DNA of 64,000 nucleotides from Fidelibacterota bacterium (GTDB taxonomy: Bacteria > Fidelibacterota > Fidelibacteria > Fidelibacterales > Fidelibacteraceae): assembly GCA_028716785.1 (NCBI GenBank), contig JAQUPD010000003.1:59146-123145 (forward strand), given 5' to 3'. The first letter of the stretch is position 1; the number at the start of each line of letters is the position of its first letter. Below the pieces are notes generated by a model. It ran no database searches, was not told the DNA's origin, and saw nothing but the letters and a program-made list of their open reading frames with translations. Positions 27,475 to 36,573 of this stretch are shown in pieces. Made by a program: the position numbers and the translations under genes.

Positions 27475-30411
27475 ATGGAACGTCATTCACGGAGAGAAAA
27501 ATTATTTAGGATTTTGCTGATATCTATCTTTTTTATAGCTGCATCGTTTTTACATGCTGCCGAAAGATATGGATCTTTAAATGGACGTATAACCGATTAT
27601 AAAACAGGTAAGCCCCTTGTGGGAGCAAATGTTATTTTAACCGGGACATTCCTAGGAGCAGCAACGGATATTGATGGAAATTACACGATTTATGATATTC
27701 CTCCTGGAATTTATGAAATTTTAATTACCTATGTTGGATATGAAAAACAGGTCGTAAAACAGTTTCAGCTTCAGCCCGCTGAAAATCACTATTTAAATGT
27801 GGCGCTTATTCCCTCCGTAATGAATTTATCGGAAATTGTTGTAGAAGCTGAAGCGCAAAAACATACAGATGCTTATCTAATTTCAGAAAAGAAACGTTCG
27901 CTTAATCTTCAAGATGGAGTAAGTGGAACCCAAATGGCTCGCACCGGCGATGCTAATGCAGTAGATGCCGTAAAACGCATCACAGGTGTAACCGTTTTTA
28001 ATGACAATACCGTGTATGTTCGGGGACTTGGCGATCGGTATGTCACAACACAAATGAACGGCGCACCCTTACCAAGTCCTGAACCAGAAAAGAAAAGCGT
28101 CCCCCTGAATTTATTTTCTACAGGAATTTTGGAAAGTATTACAGCCTATAAAACCTTTACACCTGATCTTCCTGGCGTTTTTGGCGGGGGAACTGTTGAT
28201 ATTAAAACTAAGGCCTATCCTGATAAACGCATGTTTTCAGTGAGTTCTGGTCTCTCTTTTTCTACAGATCTTGCTGATGCTAAGTATCGAGTGGGAAGTC
28301 AAGGAGCTTTGGATTTCTGGGGATTTGATGACGGGACACGTCAGATACCATCCAAAATACCTGAGAATACCTTGCTGACTAAATATCCCACAACAGATCT
28401 TTTTACACACTACAACACCCTAGGGGACTATGGGGAAGCTTTTAAATCAGGAATGAAAAGTTCACCTGCAACGCCTATGCTTCCCATCTCTTTTGGATTT
28501 AATACCGGCAACCGCTATACGCCTTCTCAAAATTTTGAATATGGGTATTATGCAAATATGAACTTTTCTAATGACTATGGCTATCAGGAAGAGACCTATC
28601 GAAAATATGCTGTGTCAGAAAATCATGTCTCAACACGGACAGATTTAGTAAATCAAAAAAGCAGTTATAAAACAACACTGAATCTTACAGGGAGTACCGG
28701 CTTAAAATTTTATGAAAATCACTCTTTGAAACTCGTTGCCTTATATACACACACTTCTGAAAATACTTATACGTATGGTATGGGGAAAACACCAAATCTT
28801 GACGAAAAAGGGATTTATCTACACGATTATTTTGCTGAAAAAAGTATTTTTAATACAACTCTTACTGGCATGCACCATTTTAATCGTCATAAAGATCATC
28901 AACTTGAATGGAGACTCAATACAGGACTTTCTAAGCTTTCTGAACCCGATACAAAAAGTCACAATTATAAATATTATCCCAGTGAAAATATTTATCGCCT
29001 TGCTAGTTCATCGGCCAAAGCAGGTATGCGAGAATTTACAGATGGTTTTGATTTTAATGGCAATGTGGACATGAATTATATCGTAAAATTCAAAGATCGC
29101 TATCAAGAAACCTATACGTTTAAAACAGGGGGGAGGCTCCAATATAACTTTAGAAGTTTTCAAAAACGGTCTTTTTACCATGAACATAGTCTAGGGTCCT
29201 GGCCTGATGATCTTATTGCTTTTGATGAAACCACACCGCTTGATGAATTTGGAAACACCTTCTCATCGGAAAATTATTTTTCCTACAATCCAGCTGAAAA
29301 TTCTGTAAAAGAAGGAATTATTCTTCTTGAATCTACCGATGGGGCTTCTCGAAATGCCTATGATGCAGAAGAAATAAACAATGCCTTTTATTGGATGATC
29401 GATGCTCCTGTAGGGATTGGACACTTTGAGAAATTGAATAATTTCAGGATTGTTACAGGTTTTCGTATCGAAGATTATCACATTACCCTCTCGCCATATA
29501 ATCCAGTTACTGGTGATTCTTATCAAAGCGATATCCTTTATGGTCAAGTGATAAAAACAGACCGGGATGAAACGGTACTCTTGCCTTCATTAAATCTGAT
29601 TTATCATGATAAAAAAAATCAAAAAGTAAGGGTTTCTTATAGCAATACCGTTGCACGCCCCGAGTTTCGTGAAATGGCACCTTTTGAGTTTCAGGCGTTT
29701 TATGGAGGAAATCCAATCGTCGGCTTTCCCTATCTTAAAACAACACGCATTAGAAATTATGATATTCGGTATGAAAAATATAAAATGGCAGGGGAAATTT
29801 TTTCAACAGGTATCTTCTTTAAAAATTTTACTAATCCCATTGAAAAGGTGATTATTGAAACAGCTGATGAATCGTATCTTACTTTTCAAAATGCTGATTA
29901 TGCTTATACGTATGGCGTTGAAATAGATTATCGTTCATATATGCCTATTCTTCCTGTTGATAAGGGTAAGATCATGGTGATTTTTAATGTAACCCTATCT
30001 CAATCTCAGGTAAAATCTCCTGAAAAAATTCAGCTTTTTACAGGTGCTACAACGCTTAATCATTCACAAACATTAAAACGACCCCTTCAAGGGCAATCTA
30101 ATATTATCTTGAATGCATCGTTAAATTATACAGGATTACAGGGAATTTCCAGCTCCATAAGTTATAATGCATTTAGTCCTCGTTTGTATGCCCTTGGCTC
30201 TGGGGATGCTCCCAATGAATATGAGTATCCCTTTCATTCCCTGAATCTAACCATAAGTAAAACATTTGGTGCTTTAAATGTGAGTTTAAAAATGAAAAAT
30301 CTGCTGAATTCAGAGATGAAATTTGGCTTTAATAAAGACGGGAAACGTTACATAACCAATCAATACCACCCGGGGATTGGTGCAAGTGTTAGTCTCTCGT
30401 ATGCAATGTAA
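27475..30411 (+). CDS. TonB-dependent outer-membrane receptor with CarboxypepD-regulatory N-domain
   Basis: A 978-residue receptor. Signal peptide (about 1-28, 'AASFLHAAE'), carboxypeptidase-regulatory-like domain (about 33-115: 'GKPLVGANVILTG', 'DIDGNYTIYDIPPGIYEI'), plug domain (about 150-255: 'DAVKRITGVTVFNDNTVYV', 'VRGLGDRYVTTQMNG', 'LPGVFGGGTVDIKTK') and a 22-strand-type barrel to the C-terminus. AAAGGAG (27464-27470) gives a strong ribosome site 4 bases before the ATG. It is followed at 18 bases by a lipoprotein, so the two probably form a receptor and binding-protein pair. The ligand is unknown. Confidence 0.9.
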   Translation: MERHSRREKLFRILLISIFFIAASFLHAAERYGSLNGRITDYKTGKPLVGANVILTGTFLGAATDIDGNYTIYDIPPGIYEILITYVGYEKQVVKQFQLQPAENHYLNVALIPSVMNLSEIVVEAEAQKHTDAYLISEKKRSLNLQDGVSGTQMARTGDANAVDAVKRITGVTVFNDNTVYVRGLGDRYVTTQMNGAPLPSPEPEKKSVPLNLFSTGILESITAYKTFTPDLPGVFGGGTVDIKTKAYPDKRMFSVSSGLSFSTDLADAKYRVGSQGALDFWGFDDGTRQIPSKIPENTLLTKYPTTDLFTHYNTLGDYGEAFKSGMKSSPATPMLPISFGFNTGNRYTPSQNFEYGYYANMNFSNDYGYQEETYRKYAVSENHVSTRTDLVNQKSSYKTTLNLTGSTGLKFYENHSLKLVALYTHTSENTYTYGMGKTPNLDEKGIYLHDYFAEKSIFNTTLTGMHHFNRHKDHQLEWRLNTGLSKLSEPDTKSHNYKYYPSENIYRLASSSAKAGMREFTDGFDFNGNVDMNYIVKFKDRYQETYTFKTGGRLQYNFRSFQKRSFYHEHSLGSWPDDLIAFDETTPLDEFGNTFSSENYFSYNPAENSVKEGIILLESTDGASRNAYDAEEINNAFYWMIDAPVGIGHFEKLNNFRIVTGFRIEDYHITLSPYNPVTGDSYQSDILYGQVIKTDRDETVLLPSLNLIYHDKKNQKVRVSYSNTVARPEFREMAPFEFQAFYGGNPIVGFPYLKTTRIRNYDIRYEKYKMAGEIFSTGIFFKNFTNPIEKVIIETADESYLTFQNADYAYTYGVEIDYRSYMPILPVDKGKIMVIFNVTLSQSQVKSPEKIQLFTGATTLNHSQTLKRPLQGQSNIILNASLNYTGLQGISSSISYNAFSPRLYALGSGDAPNEYEYPFHSLNLTISKTFGALNVSLKMKNLLNSEMKFGFNKDGKRYITNQYHPGIGASVSLSYAM

Positions 30412-30429
30412 ACAAAGAAAGGAGAAACA

Positions 30430-31755
30430 ATGAAAAAAAGGTTACTCAGAAGACTTTTTATCATGTTTGCAGGACTGGTCATACTATCAATGAGCAGTTG
30501 TGACCTTGTCAACAGTAATGATGATGATGATAACAACAATGAATTAGAAGCAGATGTTGTGTTAAAGGGAAATATTACAAAAAACATGACACTTCATGCT
30601 CAAGACAGCATTATCCTTGCAGCACAAACATTTGTAAAATCTGGGGTTACTCTTACTATTGAAGAGGGAACAACGATTTATGCCCTTGCAGATGATGGGA
30701 AAGGATTAGCACCGGCTCTCATTATCGAACGGGGAGCCACTCTTATTGCAGAAGGAACACCAGAAAACCCCATTACCTTTACATCAATTTTGCCAAAAGA
30801 TATCCTAGAACGCAACCCTCGTGGAAATTGGGGTGGATTAATTCTTCTAGGAAATGCCCCTGTCAATATTGGTGAAAGCTATGTTGAAGGATTAGCAGGA
30901 ATTCCTTACGGCGGGAATAATCCCGATGACAACAGCGGCGTGTTAAGGTATGTCCGTGTATGGTATGGTGGAAGATCCATTGGTCAGGATAATGAAATTA
31001 ATGGAATTACCTTAGCAGGTGTTGGTCGTGGAACCACTGTAGAATATTGTGAAGTAGCCTTTAATTTGGATGATGGCTTTGAAATGTTTGGTGGCACTGT
31101 TAACATAAAGTATTGTGCGGCTATTTTTTGTGGTGATGATCAATTTGATACAGACCTTGGTTATCAAGGGAAAGGCCAATTTTTAGTAGCACTTGTTGGT
31201 GGAGATGATGGTAATCGGGGTTTTGAAATGGATAATGACGGTTCAAATATGGATTTACAACCTCGATCATTTCCTCAATTTCATAATGTAACCATCATTG
31301 GGTCTGGCGAAGGATCTTCTGCTGATAACGACCAATGTATTCGTCTCCGTGAAGGTACAGGCGGCGATTTTAGAAATATGATCATTTACCAGGGGAAAGA
31401 TTATGCCGTCCGTATTTCTGATGAACCAACTGAGGCTCTTATTACACCAGACCTATCTGGAGCAATCTCACCCAATTATATTTATTTCTCTCCAAACAAT
31501 ATTATTTATGATACACCAAACTTATTTTATGAAGGTGTTTTCTCGGCTATTCAGGAAAATCCTGGACTTTCTCTTGAAGGTCGAGAAACTGGTGGAAATA
31601 TTAATCTTTTACCTACTCCCAATGGACCTGCTTTCCAACAGGTTGATGAATTACCTAATGACAGCTTTTTTGAATCGGTTGATTTTAAAGGAGCTTTTGG
31701 TCAAGAGAATTGGCTGGAAGGCTGGTCAATTCTTTCTGAATTAAATCGCTTTTAA
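30430..31755 (+). CDS. surface lipoprotein, repetitive beta-helix-like, partner of the TonB receptor
   Basis: The 441-residue protein has a lipobox ('ILSMSSC') followed by an Asp/Asn linker ('NSNDDDDNNNEL'), a typical signal for outer-membrane lipoproteins in this group. The body is rich in short G/N/D-containing strands ('VTLTIEEGTTIYAL', 'RGNWGGLILLGNAPVNIG', 'GTTVEYCEVAFNLDDGFEMF'), as in parallel beta-helix proteins of the pectate-lyase-like fold. Homologous proteins commonly sit beside TonB receptors. AAAGGAG precedes the ATG. Function unknown; probably cargo capture or processing for the receptor. Confidence 0.7.
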   Translation: MKKRLLRRLFIMFAGLVILSMSSCDLVNSNDDDDNNNELEADVVLKGNITKNMTLHAQDSIILAAQTFVKSGVTLTIEEGTTIYALADDGKGLAPALIIERGATLIAEGTPENPITFTSILPKDILERNPRGNWGGLILLGNAPVNIGESYVEGLAGIPYGGNNPDDNSGVLRYVRVWYGGRSIGQDNEINGITLAGVGRGTTVEYCEVAFNLDDGFEMFGGTVNIKYCAAIFCGDDQFDTDLGYQGKGQFLVALVGGDDGNRGFEMDNDGSNMDLQPRSFPQFHNVTIIGSGEGSSADNDQCIRLREGTGGDFRNMIIYQGKDYAVRISDEPTEALITPDLSGAISPNYIYFSPNNIIYDTPNLFYEGVFSAIQENPGLSLEGRETGGNINLLPTPNGPAFQQVDELPNDSFFESVDFKGAFGQENWLEGWSILSELNRF

Positions 31756-31777
31756 TCGTTATCACATAACGTTCCCC

Positions 31778-31811
31778 AAGAGAATTCAGCCCTAAAGCTG
31801 GATTCTCTTTT
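31778..31811. terminator. bidirectional Rho-independent terminator
   Basis: A 13-base stem (AAGAGAATTCAGC pairing with GCTGGATTCTCTT, one G-T wobble) and a 6-base loop end in a T-run on the plus strand and an A-run before it that reads as T on the minus strand. It closes the lipoprotein transcript and also lies at the end of the minus-strand small gene. Confidence 0.85.
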
Positions 31812-31995
31812 ATGATCGAATAATGGAAAAATGGTCAAAAAACACATATTCCACAGCGTGACAGTGATGGCACTGAATTAATTTTGTTCCTGGAAGTCTT
31901 TTCATCCACTGACTCCGATGAATACGGCGCATGGAATACCTTCTACAAACTGAACACTGCCCGTGGTGATCCTGAGTAATTCGAAATTTCAGCAT
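31810..31995 (-). CDS. small zinc-ribbon-like protein
   Basis: A 61-residue basic protein with two Cys pairs ('CSVC' and 'CHHC') about 25 residues apart and 'WMKRLPGTKLIQCHHC' between, a spacing typical of small zinc ribbons. Its stop lies inside the terminator stem, so the hairpin would end its transcript too. It starts 24 bases beyond the DppA-like stop on the same strand and may be the last gene of that run. No function can be assigned, and it could still be a chance frame. Confidence 0.45.
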   Translation of the reverse strand: MLKFRITQDHHGQCSVCRRYSMRRIHRSQWMKRLPGTKLIQCHHCHAVEYVFFDHFSIIRS

Positions 31996-32019
31996 AGAAT
32001 AATCATGTAGCTCCAGCTT

Positions 32020-32823
32020 TTATGAACAAAATTGAATAAATGTCATCAAATCTAAAACATTTTCTGTTTCAAATTTAAGGGTTGATTCGTTTATCATGAC
32101 AGCTCCTGGGAAAAAGCTATATTTATAGGCAATAGTTGGGTGAGAATAGCTAATTTCAAGCGACATAGATATTGGAACCAAGGGGATAGATTCGCGAAAT
32201 ATTTTTGTATTTAATGCTTCTTTTATCGCTGATTTATACTCGTCACTCACTTTTGCCAGGGATTTTGTGATCACCGCATTCCCAAATCCAACTTTGGTTT
32301 GAAGAGTAATGATAGATGGAATATGCTCCTTTGCTTCCCGACAAATTTCTTCATCTCCCGTTAATAAGGTAACGGGCACTTTAAAATACCCAGCAACGAG
32401 AGCATGAAGGGTAAATTCTGAAATCCGATGACCATTTAACCGCATTTCACGAATAATGGATGATGCCATGGTGTGAGATAGGGGATTTCCCAAACTGCCA
32501 GAAGGGGAGTGATAACCAATCATAAAAACGGCATCAAAACTCCCGTCTAATCCCTGCACCATGGAAAAAGGATGTCCACTCCATCCACGAATAACAGAAA
32601 CATACTCTGGCAACTCATCAATGAAAAGATTTCTACCCGATGCATGAGCATCTTTGATCAAAATCTCACGGATTCCATTGTTTTTTGCTTCTTTGCAAAT
32701 CGTCAATACTTCATACGTCATAATTTTACGATAATACGTATGTTCTGCATGCCCTAGCATTGTGTCATCCCAATTAACAACGCCAGTGATTCCCTCCATA
32801 TCAACACTCATGTACAATTTCAT
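32020..32823 (-). CDS. M55 family D-aminopeptidase (DppA-like)
   Basis: A 267-residue zinc peptidase of the DppA family, which removes N-terminal D-amino acids from peptides. Family residues visible: 'SVDMEGITG' (D8, E10), 'KDAHASGRN', 'IGYHSPSG', 'LSHTMASS' and 'LLTGDEEICREA'. Length is normal. It overlaps no neighbour but is only 4 bases after the AhpD-like gene, so they are probably co-transcribed. May process D-amino acid peptides from wall turnover. Confidence 0.9.
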   Translation of the reverse strand: MKLYMSVDMEGITGVVNWDDTMLGHAEHTYYRKIMTYEVLTICKEAKNNGIREILIKDAHASGRNLFIDELPEYVSVIRGWSGHPFSMVQGLDGSFDAVFMIGYHSPSGSLGNPLSHTMASSIIREMRLNGHRISEFTLHALVAGYFKVPVTLLTGDEEICREAKEHIPSIITLQTKVGFGNAVITKSLAKVSDEYKSAIKEALNTKIFRESIPLVPISMSLEISYSHPTIAYKYSFFPGAVMINESTLKFETENVLDLMTFIQFCS

Positions 32824-32827
32824 GATC

Positions 32828-33175
32828 TTACCCTTCTTTTGTCATATCCTGATGTTTTTTTAATTCATCCAAAACTTTTGGAAGTAATTTTATTACACCT
32901 GTAAGTCCTACTATGGGGGTTGTTAAAATAACACTGTCGATAATTTCATCAGATGTTGCTCCTGCTTTTAACGCTTTGGGAATGACAATTTTAACTGCAT
33001 CAGGTTGCTGTGTGGTAACTTGTAATGCCAAGGTGATAAGATTTCGTGTTTTGTCGTCAAGGTGATTGCCTAACGTTGATAATAATTTTTGATAGGATTT
33101 TACGACGTCTTTTCGATTAGACATTAAAAAAGTAAGTCCATCAACATCGTAATCTTTAAAACTGTATTTATCCAT
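32828..33175 (-). CDS. carboxymuconolactone decarboxylase-like (AhpD fold) protein without redox cysteines
   Basis: The product is 115 residues from the ATG at 33175, which has GGAG about 9 bases upstream; the frame extends to 33226 without a binding site. The helical CMD core is recognisable ('DDKTRNLITLALQV', 'KALKAGATSDEIIDSVIL'), but the CxxC of AhpD-type peroxidases is absent (the position reads 'TTQQPDAV'). So peroxidase activity is unlikely. First gene of the minus-strand run with dppA. Confidence 0.75.
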   Translation of the reverse strand: MDKYSFKDYDVDGLTFLMSNRKDVVKSYQKLLSTLGNHLDDKTRNLITLALQVTTQQPDAVKIVIPKALKAGATSDEIIDSVILTTPIVGLTGVIKLLPKVLDELKKHQDMTKEG

Positions 33176-33295
33176 ATCAGAACTCCAGTTTTTAATAAAT
33201 TTATTAAAGATAAGCATAAAAATCACTTTACCACAAATAGAATCATGACTATTTTACCTCATGTTCCGATAAGACAATAAGCAACCTGAAAAACA

Positions 33296-35194
33296 ATGGG
33301 AATGACGATGAAAGAAAATAAGATTCTACCTGAGATTACTGTAAAATCTGTTATTTTAGGAGTCTTTTTGTCTATTATCCTTGCTTCTGCAAACGCATAT
33401 TTGGGACTATTTGCTGGAATGACGGTCAGTGCATCTATTCCTGCTGCTGTTATTTCAATGGGAGTGTTAAAACTTTTTAAACGATCCAATATTCTTGAAA
33501 ATAACATTGTTCAAACTGCCGCATCTGCCGGAGAATCACTTGCCGCAGGTGTCATCTTTACGATTCCTGCATTGGTTCTTATGGGATATTGGACCGATTT
33601 TGATTACGTGGAAATTGCTAAAATTTCAGGAATAGGTGGTTTAATTGGCGTTTTATTTACAATTCCTTTACGACGGGCATTGATTGTTGAAGCAAAACTC
33701 CAATATCCTGAAGGTGTGGCAACAGCGGAAGTGCTGAAAGCAGGAGATTATGAAAAAGGAAACCATGATTCTTCAAAAAATTTATTGATGATTTTCAGGG
33801 CTGCTATTTTTGGCGGTATTATGAAATTGGCACAACAAGGATTCCACATGTGGAATTCAGCTATTGATTTTGCCATTCCCTTTGTCTCAAGACAAGCGGG
33901 AAAACGATCTGTGATTGGGTTTGGAACAGAACTGTCACCGGCACTTCTTGCTGTTGGGTATATTGTTGGAAGAAATATTGCGGTGCTGGTTTTTGTAGGT
34001 GGACTCATTTCCTGGCTTATTGCGATTCCCCTGTATACGTTTTTCAATCCCATTGATGTTAGCACAGGATATCTTGATGTTGCCTATGATATCTGGGGGA
34101 CAAAAATTCGATATATGGGCGTCGGCGCTATGGTGGTAGGAGGCATCTGGTCAATTATTAATTTGTTTCGTCCCTTAGTAAATGGTATAAAATCCAGTCT
34201 GAATGCTTATAAAAATAGAAATTTGGGTGTTGCCGTTGAGCGGCATGAAAGAGATATCCCTATTAATTGGGTTATTGTTGCCCTTATTATCTCTGCTATC
34301 CCCGTCTTTTTTATTTATCATAATATTATAAACAGTTTTGCAACAGCGGTGTTAATGACCGTTATTATGATTATTTGTGGGTTTCTTTTTTCAGCGGTTG
34401 CAGGCTATATGGCGGGATTGGTAGGATCCTCCAATAATCCCATTAGCGGTGTAACAATTGCAACTATTTTATTATCATCATTACTTCTGCTTTTAATAAA
34501 AGGAACTGGAAGTCTTGAAGGTGCTGCCGGTGCCATTATCATTGGCGCCGTTGTGTGTTGCGCAGCTGCTATTTCTGGTGATAATATGCAAGATTTAAAG
34601 GCTGGTTATATCCTTGGCGCAACACCATGGAAACAACAAATTATGGAAATTGTGGGGACACTCTCAGCTGCGATTGCGCTTGGATTAACTCTGGATATCC
34701 TTCATAGTGCTTATGTCATCGGAAGTGAAGCACTACCAGCCCCCCAGGCAACATTAATGAAATCTGTTGCAGAAGGTGTTTTCCAAGGAAACCTCCCTTG
34801 GAATTTTGTGATTATCGGGGCTGTTTTAGGCGTTTTCATTATTATCGCAGACCTTATTCAGAAATCTCGTGGCGCCAGTTTTAGAATCCCTATTCTTGCT
34901 ATTGCTGTTGGAATATATCTCCCCATTACTCTCTCAACACCGATTTTTATCGGTGGAATGGTCTCTCACGTTACCCGCAAACAGCGAGAAAAAAATCCCG
35001 AAAATAAACAAGGACTCCTTTTTGCATCCGGACTTATTACAGGAGAGGCCTTGATGGGTATTTTAGTTGCAATTCCTATTTTTATTACAGGAAATAAAAT
35101 CTGGTGGCCTGAAATTTCAGGGTTTTCATGGCTCGGTATCTTGTTATTTGTTTTAATTACTGCGATATTAATAAAAATTGCAAAAAGGAATTAA
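33296..35194 (+). CDS. OPT family oligopeptide transporter
   Basis: A 632-residue transporter with about fourteen to sixteen hydrophobic helices, matching the bacterial OPT/YSL-like group (COG1297): 'NAYLGLFAGMTVSASIPAAV', 'ENNIVQTAASAGESLAAGVI', 'LQYPEGVATAEVLKAGD', 'GAVVCCAAAISGDNMQDLK' and 'FIGGMVSHVTRKQ'. It likely imports peptides or metal chelates by proton coupling. Other ATGs at 33302 and 33308 are possible starts (GGGA precedes 33308). Its stop directly abuts the add start, the beginning of a long coupled run. Confidence 0.9.
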   Translation: MGMTMKENKILPEITVKSVILGVFLSIILASANAYLGLFAGMTVSASIPAAVISMGVLKLFKRSNILENNIVQTAASAGESLAAGVIFTIPALVLMGYWTDFDYVEIAKISGIGGLIGVLFTIPLRRALIVEAKLQYPEGVATAEVLKAGDYEKGNHDSSKNLLMIFRAAIFGGIMKLAQQGFHMWNSAIDFAIPFVSRQAGKRSVIGFGTELSPALLAVGYIVGRNIAVLVFVGGLISWLIAIPLYTFFNPIDVSTGYLDVAYDIWGTKIRYMGVGAMVVGGIWSIINLFRPLVNGIKSSLNAYKNRNLGVAVERHERDIPINWVIVALIISAIPVFFIYHNIINSFATAVLMTVIMIICGFLFSAVAGYMAGLVGSSNNPISGVTIATILLSSLLLLLIKGTGSLEGAAGAIIIGAVVCCAAAISGDNMQDLKAGYILGATPWKQQIMEIVGTLSAAIALGLTLDILHSAYVIGSEALPAPQATLMKSVAEGVFQGNLPWNFVIIGAVLGVFIIIADLIQKSRGASFRIPILAIAVGIYLPITLSTPIFIGGMVSHVTRKQREKNPENKQGLLFASGLITGEALMGILVAIPIFITGNKIWWPEISGFSWLGILLFVLITAILIKIAKRN

Positions 35195-36289
35195 ATGTCA
35201 TCACTAACTTCATTCGATCCAGCCTTAAGAGAAGTTATTTATAAACTCCCCAAAGCAGAACTTCATTGCCATCTGGATGGCTCTTTAAGGGTTGATACCC
35301 TCTTCGAATTGGCAAAAGAAAAAAAGGTAAAAATCCCCTATAAAAATAAAGAAGAACTTATGGCGTTTCTATATTTTGAAAAAGGGGAGTCTCTTGAGGT
35401 GTATTTAAGTAAGTTTGATCTTACCCTTAGTGTTCTTCAAACACCCGATGCCCTCGAACGGGTTGCCTATGAATTGGCAGAAGATGCATCAAAAGAAAAT
35501 ATAAAATGGCTAGAAGTTCGATACTCTCCAATTCTTCATACCAATAACGGCATGGGAACCGTCGAAAATCTTGAATCTGTGATTCATGGGTTAAAACGAG
35601 CAGAATTGGATTTTGGCATTCAAGGCGGTGTGATTATTTGTGGCATGAGAAATATTAGTCCTGAGGTGTCATATAACTTGGCTGAACTCGCTGTTGCCTA
35701 TAAAAACAGAGGAGTTGTTGGCTTTGATTTAGCAGGTCCTGAAGAAAATTATCCTGCAAAAGATCATGAAAATGCCTTTCGCCTCGTGTTAAAAAATAAC
35801 ATTAATATTACTATTCACGCTGGCGAAGCCTACGGCCCCGAAAGTATTCACCAAGCAGTCCACTATTGTGGAGCACACCGCATTGGCCATGGGACACGCC
35901 TTGCTGAAGATGGCGATTTACTGAATTATATAAATGATCATCGAATTTGTCTGGAAATTTGTCTTACCAGCAATGTCCAAACAGGTGCTGTGAAAAGCTT
36001 GGAAAATCATCCTTTTAAATATTTTAAAGATTATGGCCTCCGACTTTGTCTAAATACCGATAATCGCCTGATCTCAAATACAACACTTACCAATGAATTA
36101 TGCCTCGCTTACCAAACATTTAATTTAAAACTAAAAGACATTAAAGATGTTTTGATTGACGGCTTTAAAAGTTCTTTCATGCACCATCGGGATAGAGTCC
36201 GTTTAATCCGCCAAATCTCTGTCGAAATAGATGAATTAATTCAAGAATATGAATCAACAACATCAATCCTAAAAAAGAGTAATCTGTAA
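35195..36289 (+). CDS. add: adenosine deaminase
   Basis: A 364-residue metal-dependent hydrolase that converts adenosine to inosine. Motifs: 'ELHCHLDGSLR' (metal HxH), 'VGFDLAGPEE', 'ITIHAGEAYG' (metal His and catalytic Glu), 'HRIGHGTRL', and 'CLNTDNRLIS' (metal Asp), the NTDN form used by many bacterial ADA enzymes. It follows the OPT gene without a gap and its stop overlaps the next start as TAATG. It fits the purine salvage genes at 45-50 kb. Confidence 0.94.
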   Translation: MSSLTSFDPALREVIYKLPKAELHCHLDGSLRVDTLFELAKEKKVKIPYKNKEELMAFLYFEKGESLEVYLSKFDLTLSVLQTPDALERVAYELAEDASKENIKWLEVRYSPILHTNNGMGTVENLESVIHGLKRAELDFGIQGGVIICGMRNISPEVSYNLAELAVAYKNRGVVGFDLAGPEENYPAKDHENAFRLVLKNNINITIHAGEAYGPESIHQAVHYCGAHRIGHGTRLAEDGDLLNYINDHRICLEICLTSNVQTGAVKSLENHPFKYFKDYGLRLCLNTDNRLISNTTLTNELCLAYQTFNLKLKDIKDVLIDGFKSSFMHHRDRVRLIRQISVEIDELIQEYESTTSILKKSNL

Positions 36290-36573
36290 TGACACGTGTT
36301 GTTTTTATTGTTTTCTCCTTGGTGGTTTTATTTCTGTTTTTAAGGTGGATCCTCTCTCCTAAATTTTCATCTCCTAAAATGAAATCTTTTGAACTTATTA
36401 CAACATCCTTAGGAGAATATTATTCTTTTTTTCTTTTAAAAATGCTAGTGTTTTTCCTCCTTATTTTTATGTTTTTTTCCCACCAATCCATAAATAATCC
36501 ACTCTTTTTTGGATTTATCATGATCGTTCTCTACGGGATTCTGCTAAAAATATCAAAATGTAACCATAGATGA
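36289..36573 (+). CDS. small membrane protein, divergent complex I subunit A-like
   Basis: A 94-residue protein with three hydrophobic helices (about 4-20, 47-64, 70-88). Read against NuoA, the helix-loop-helix-helix plan and spacing agree: a loop after helix 1 holding 'SPKMKSFELITTSLGEYYSF', in the place of the conserved YECG and following block, then 'KMLVFFLLIFMFF' and 'LFFGFIMIVLYGILLKI' like the last NuoA helix. The YECG and FDVE signatures themselves are gone. It is the first of eight coupled genes and overlaps add by TAATG. The homology is my inference from pattern, not proven. Confidence 0.5.
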   Translation: MTRVVFIVFSLVVLFLFLRWILSPKFSSPKMKSFELITTSLGEYYSFFLLKMLVFFLLIFMFFSHQSINNPLFFGFIMIVLYGILLKISKCNHR

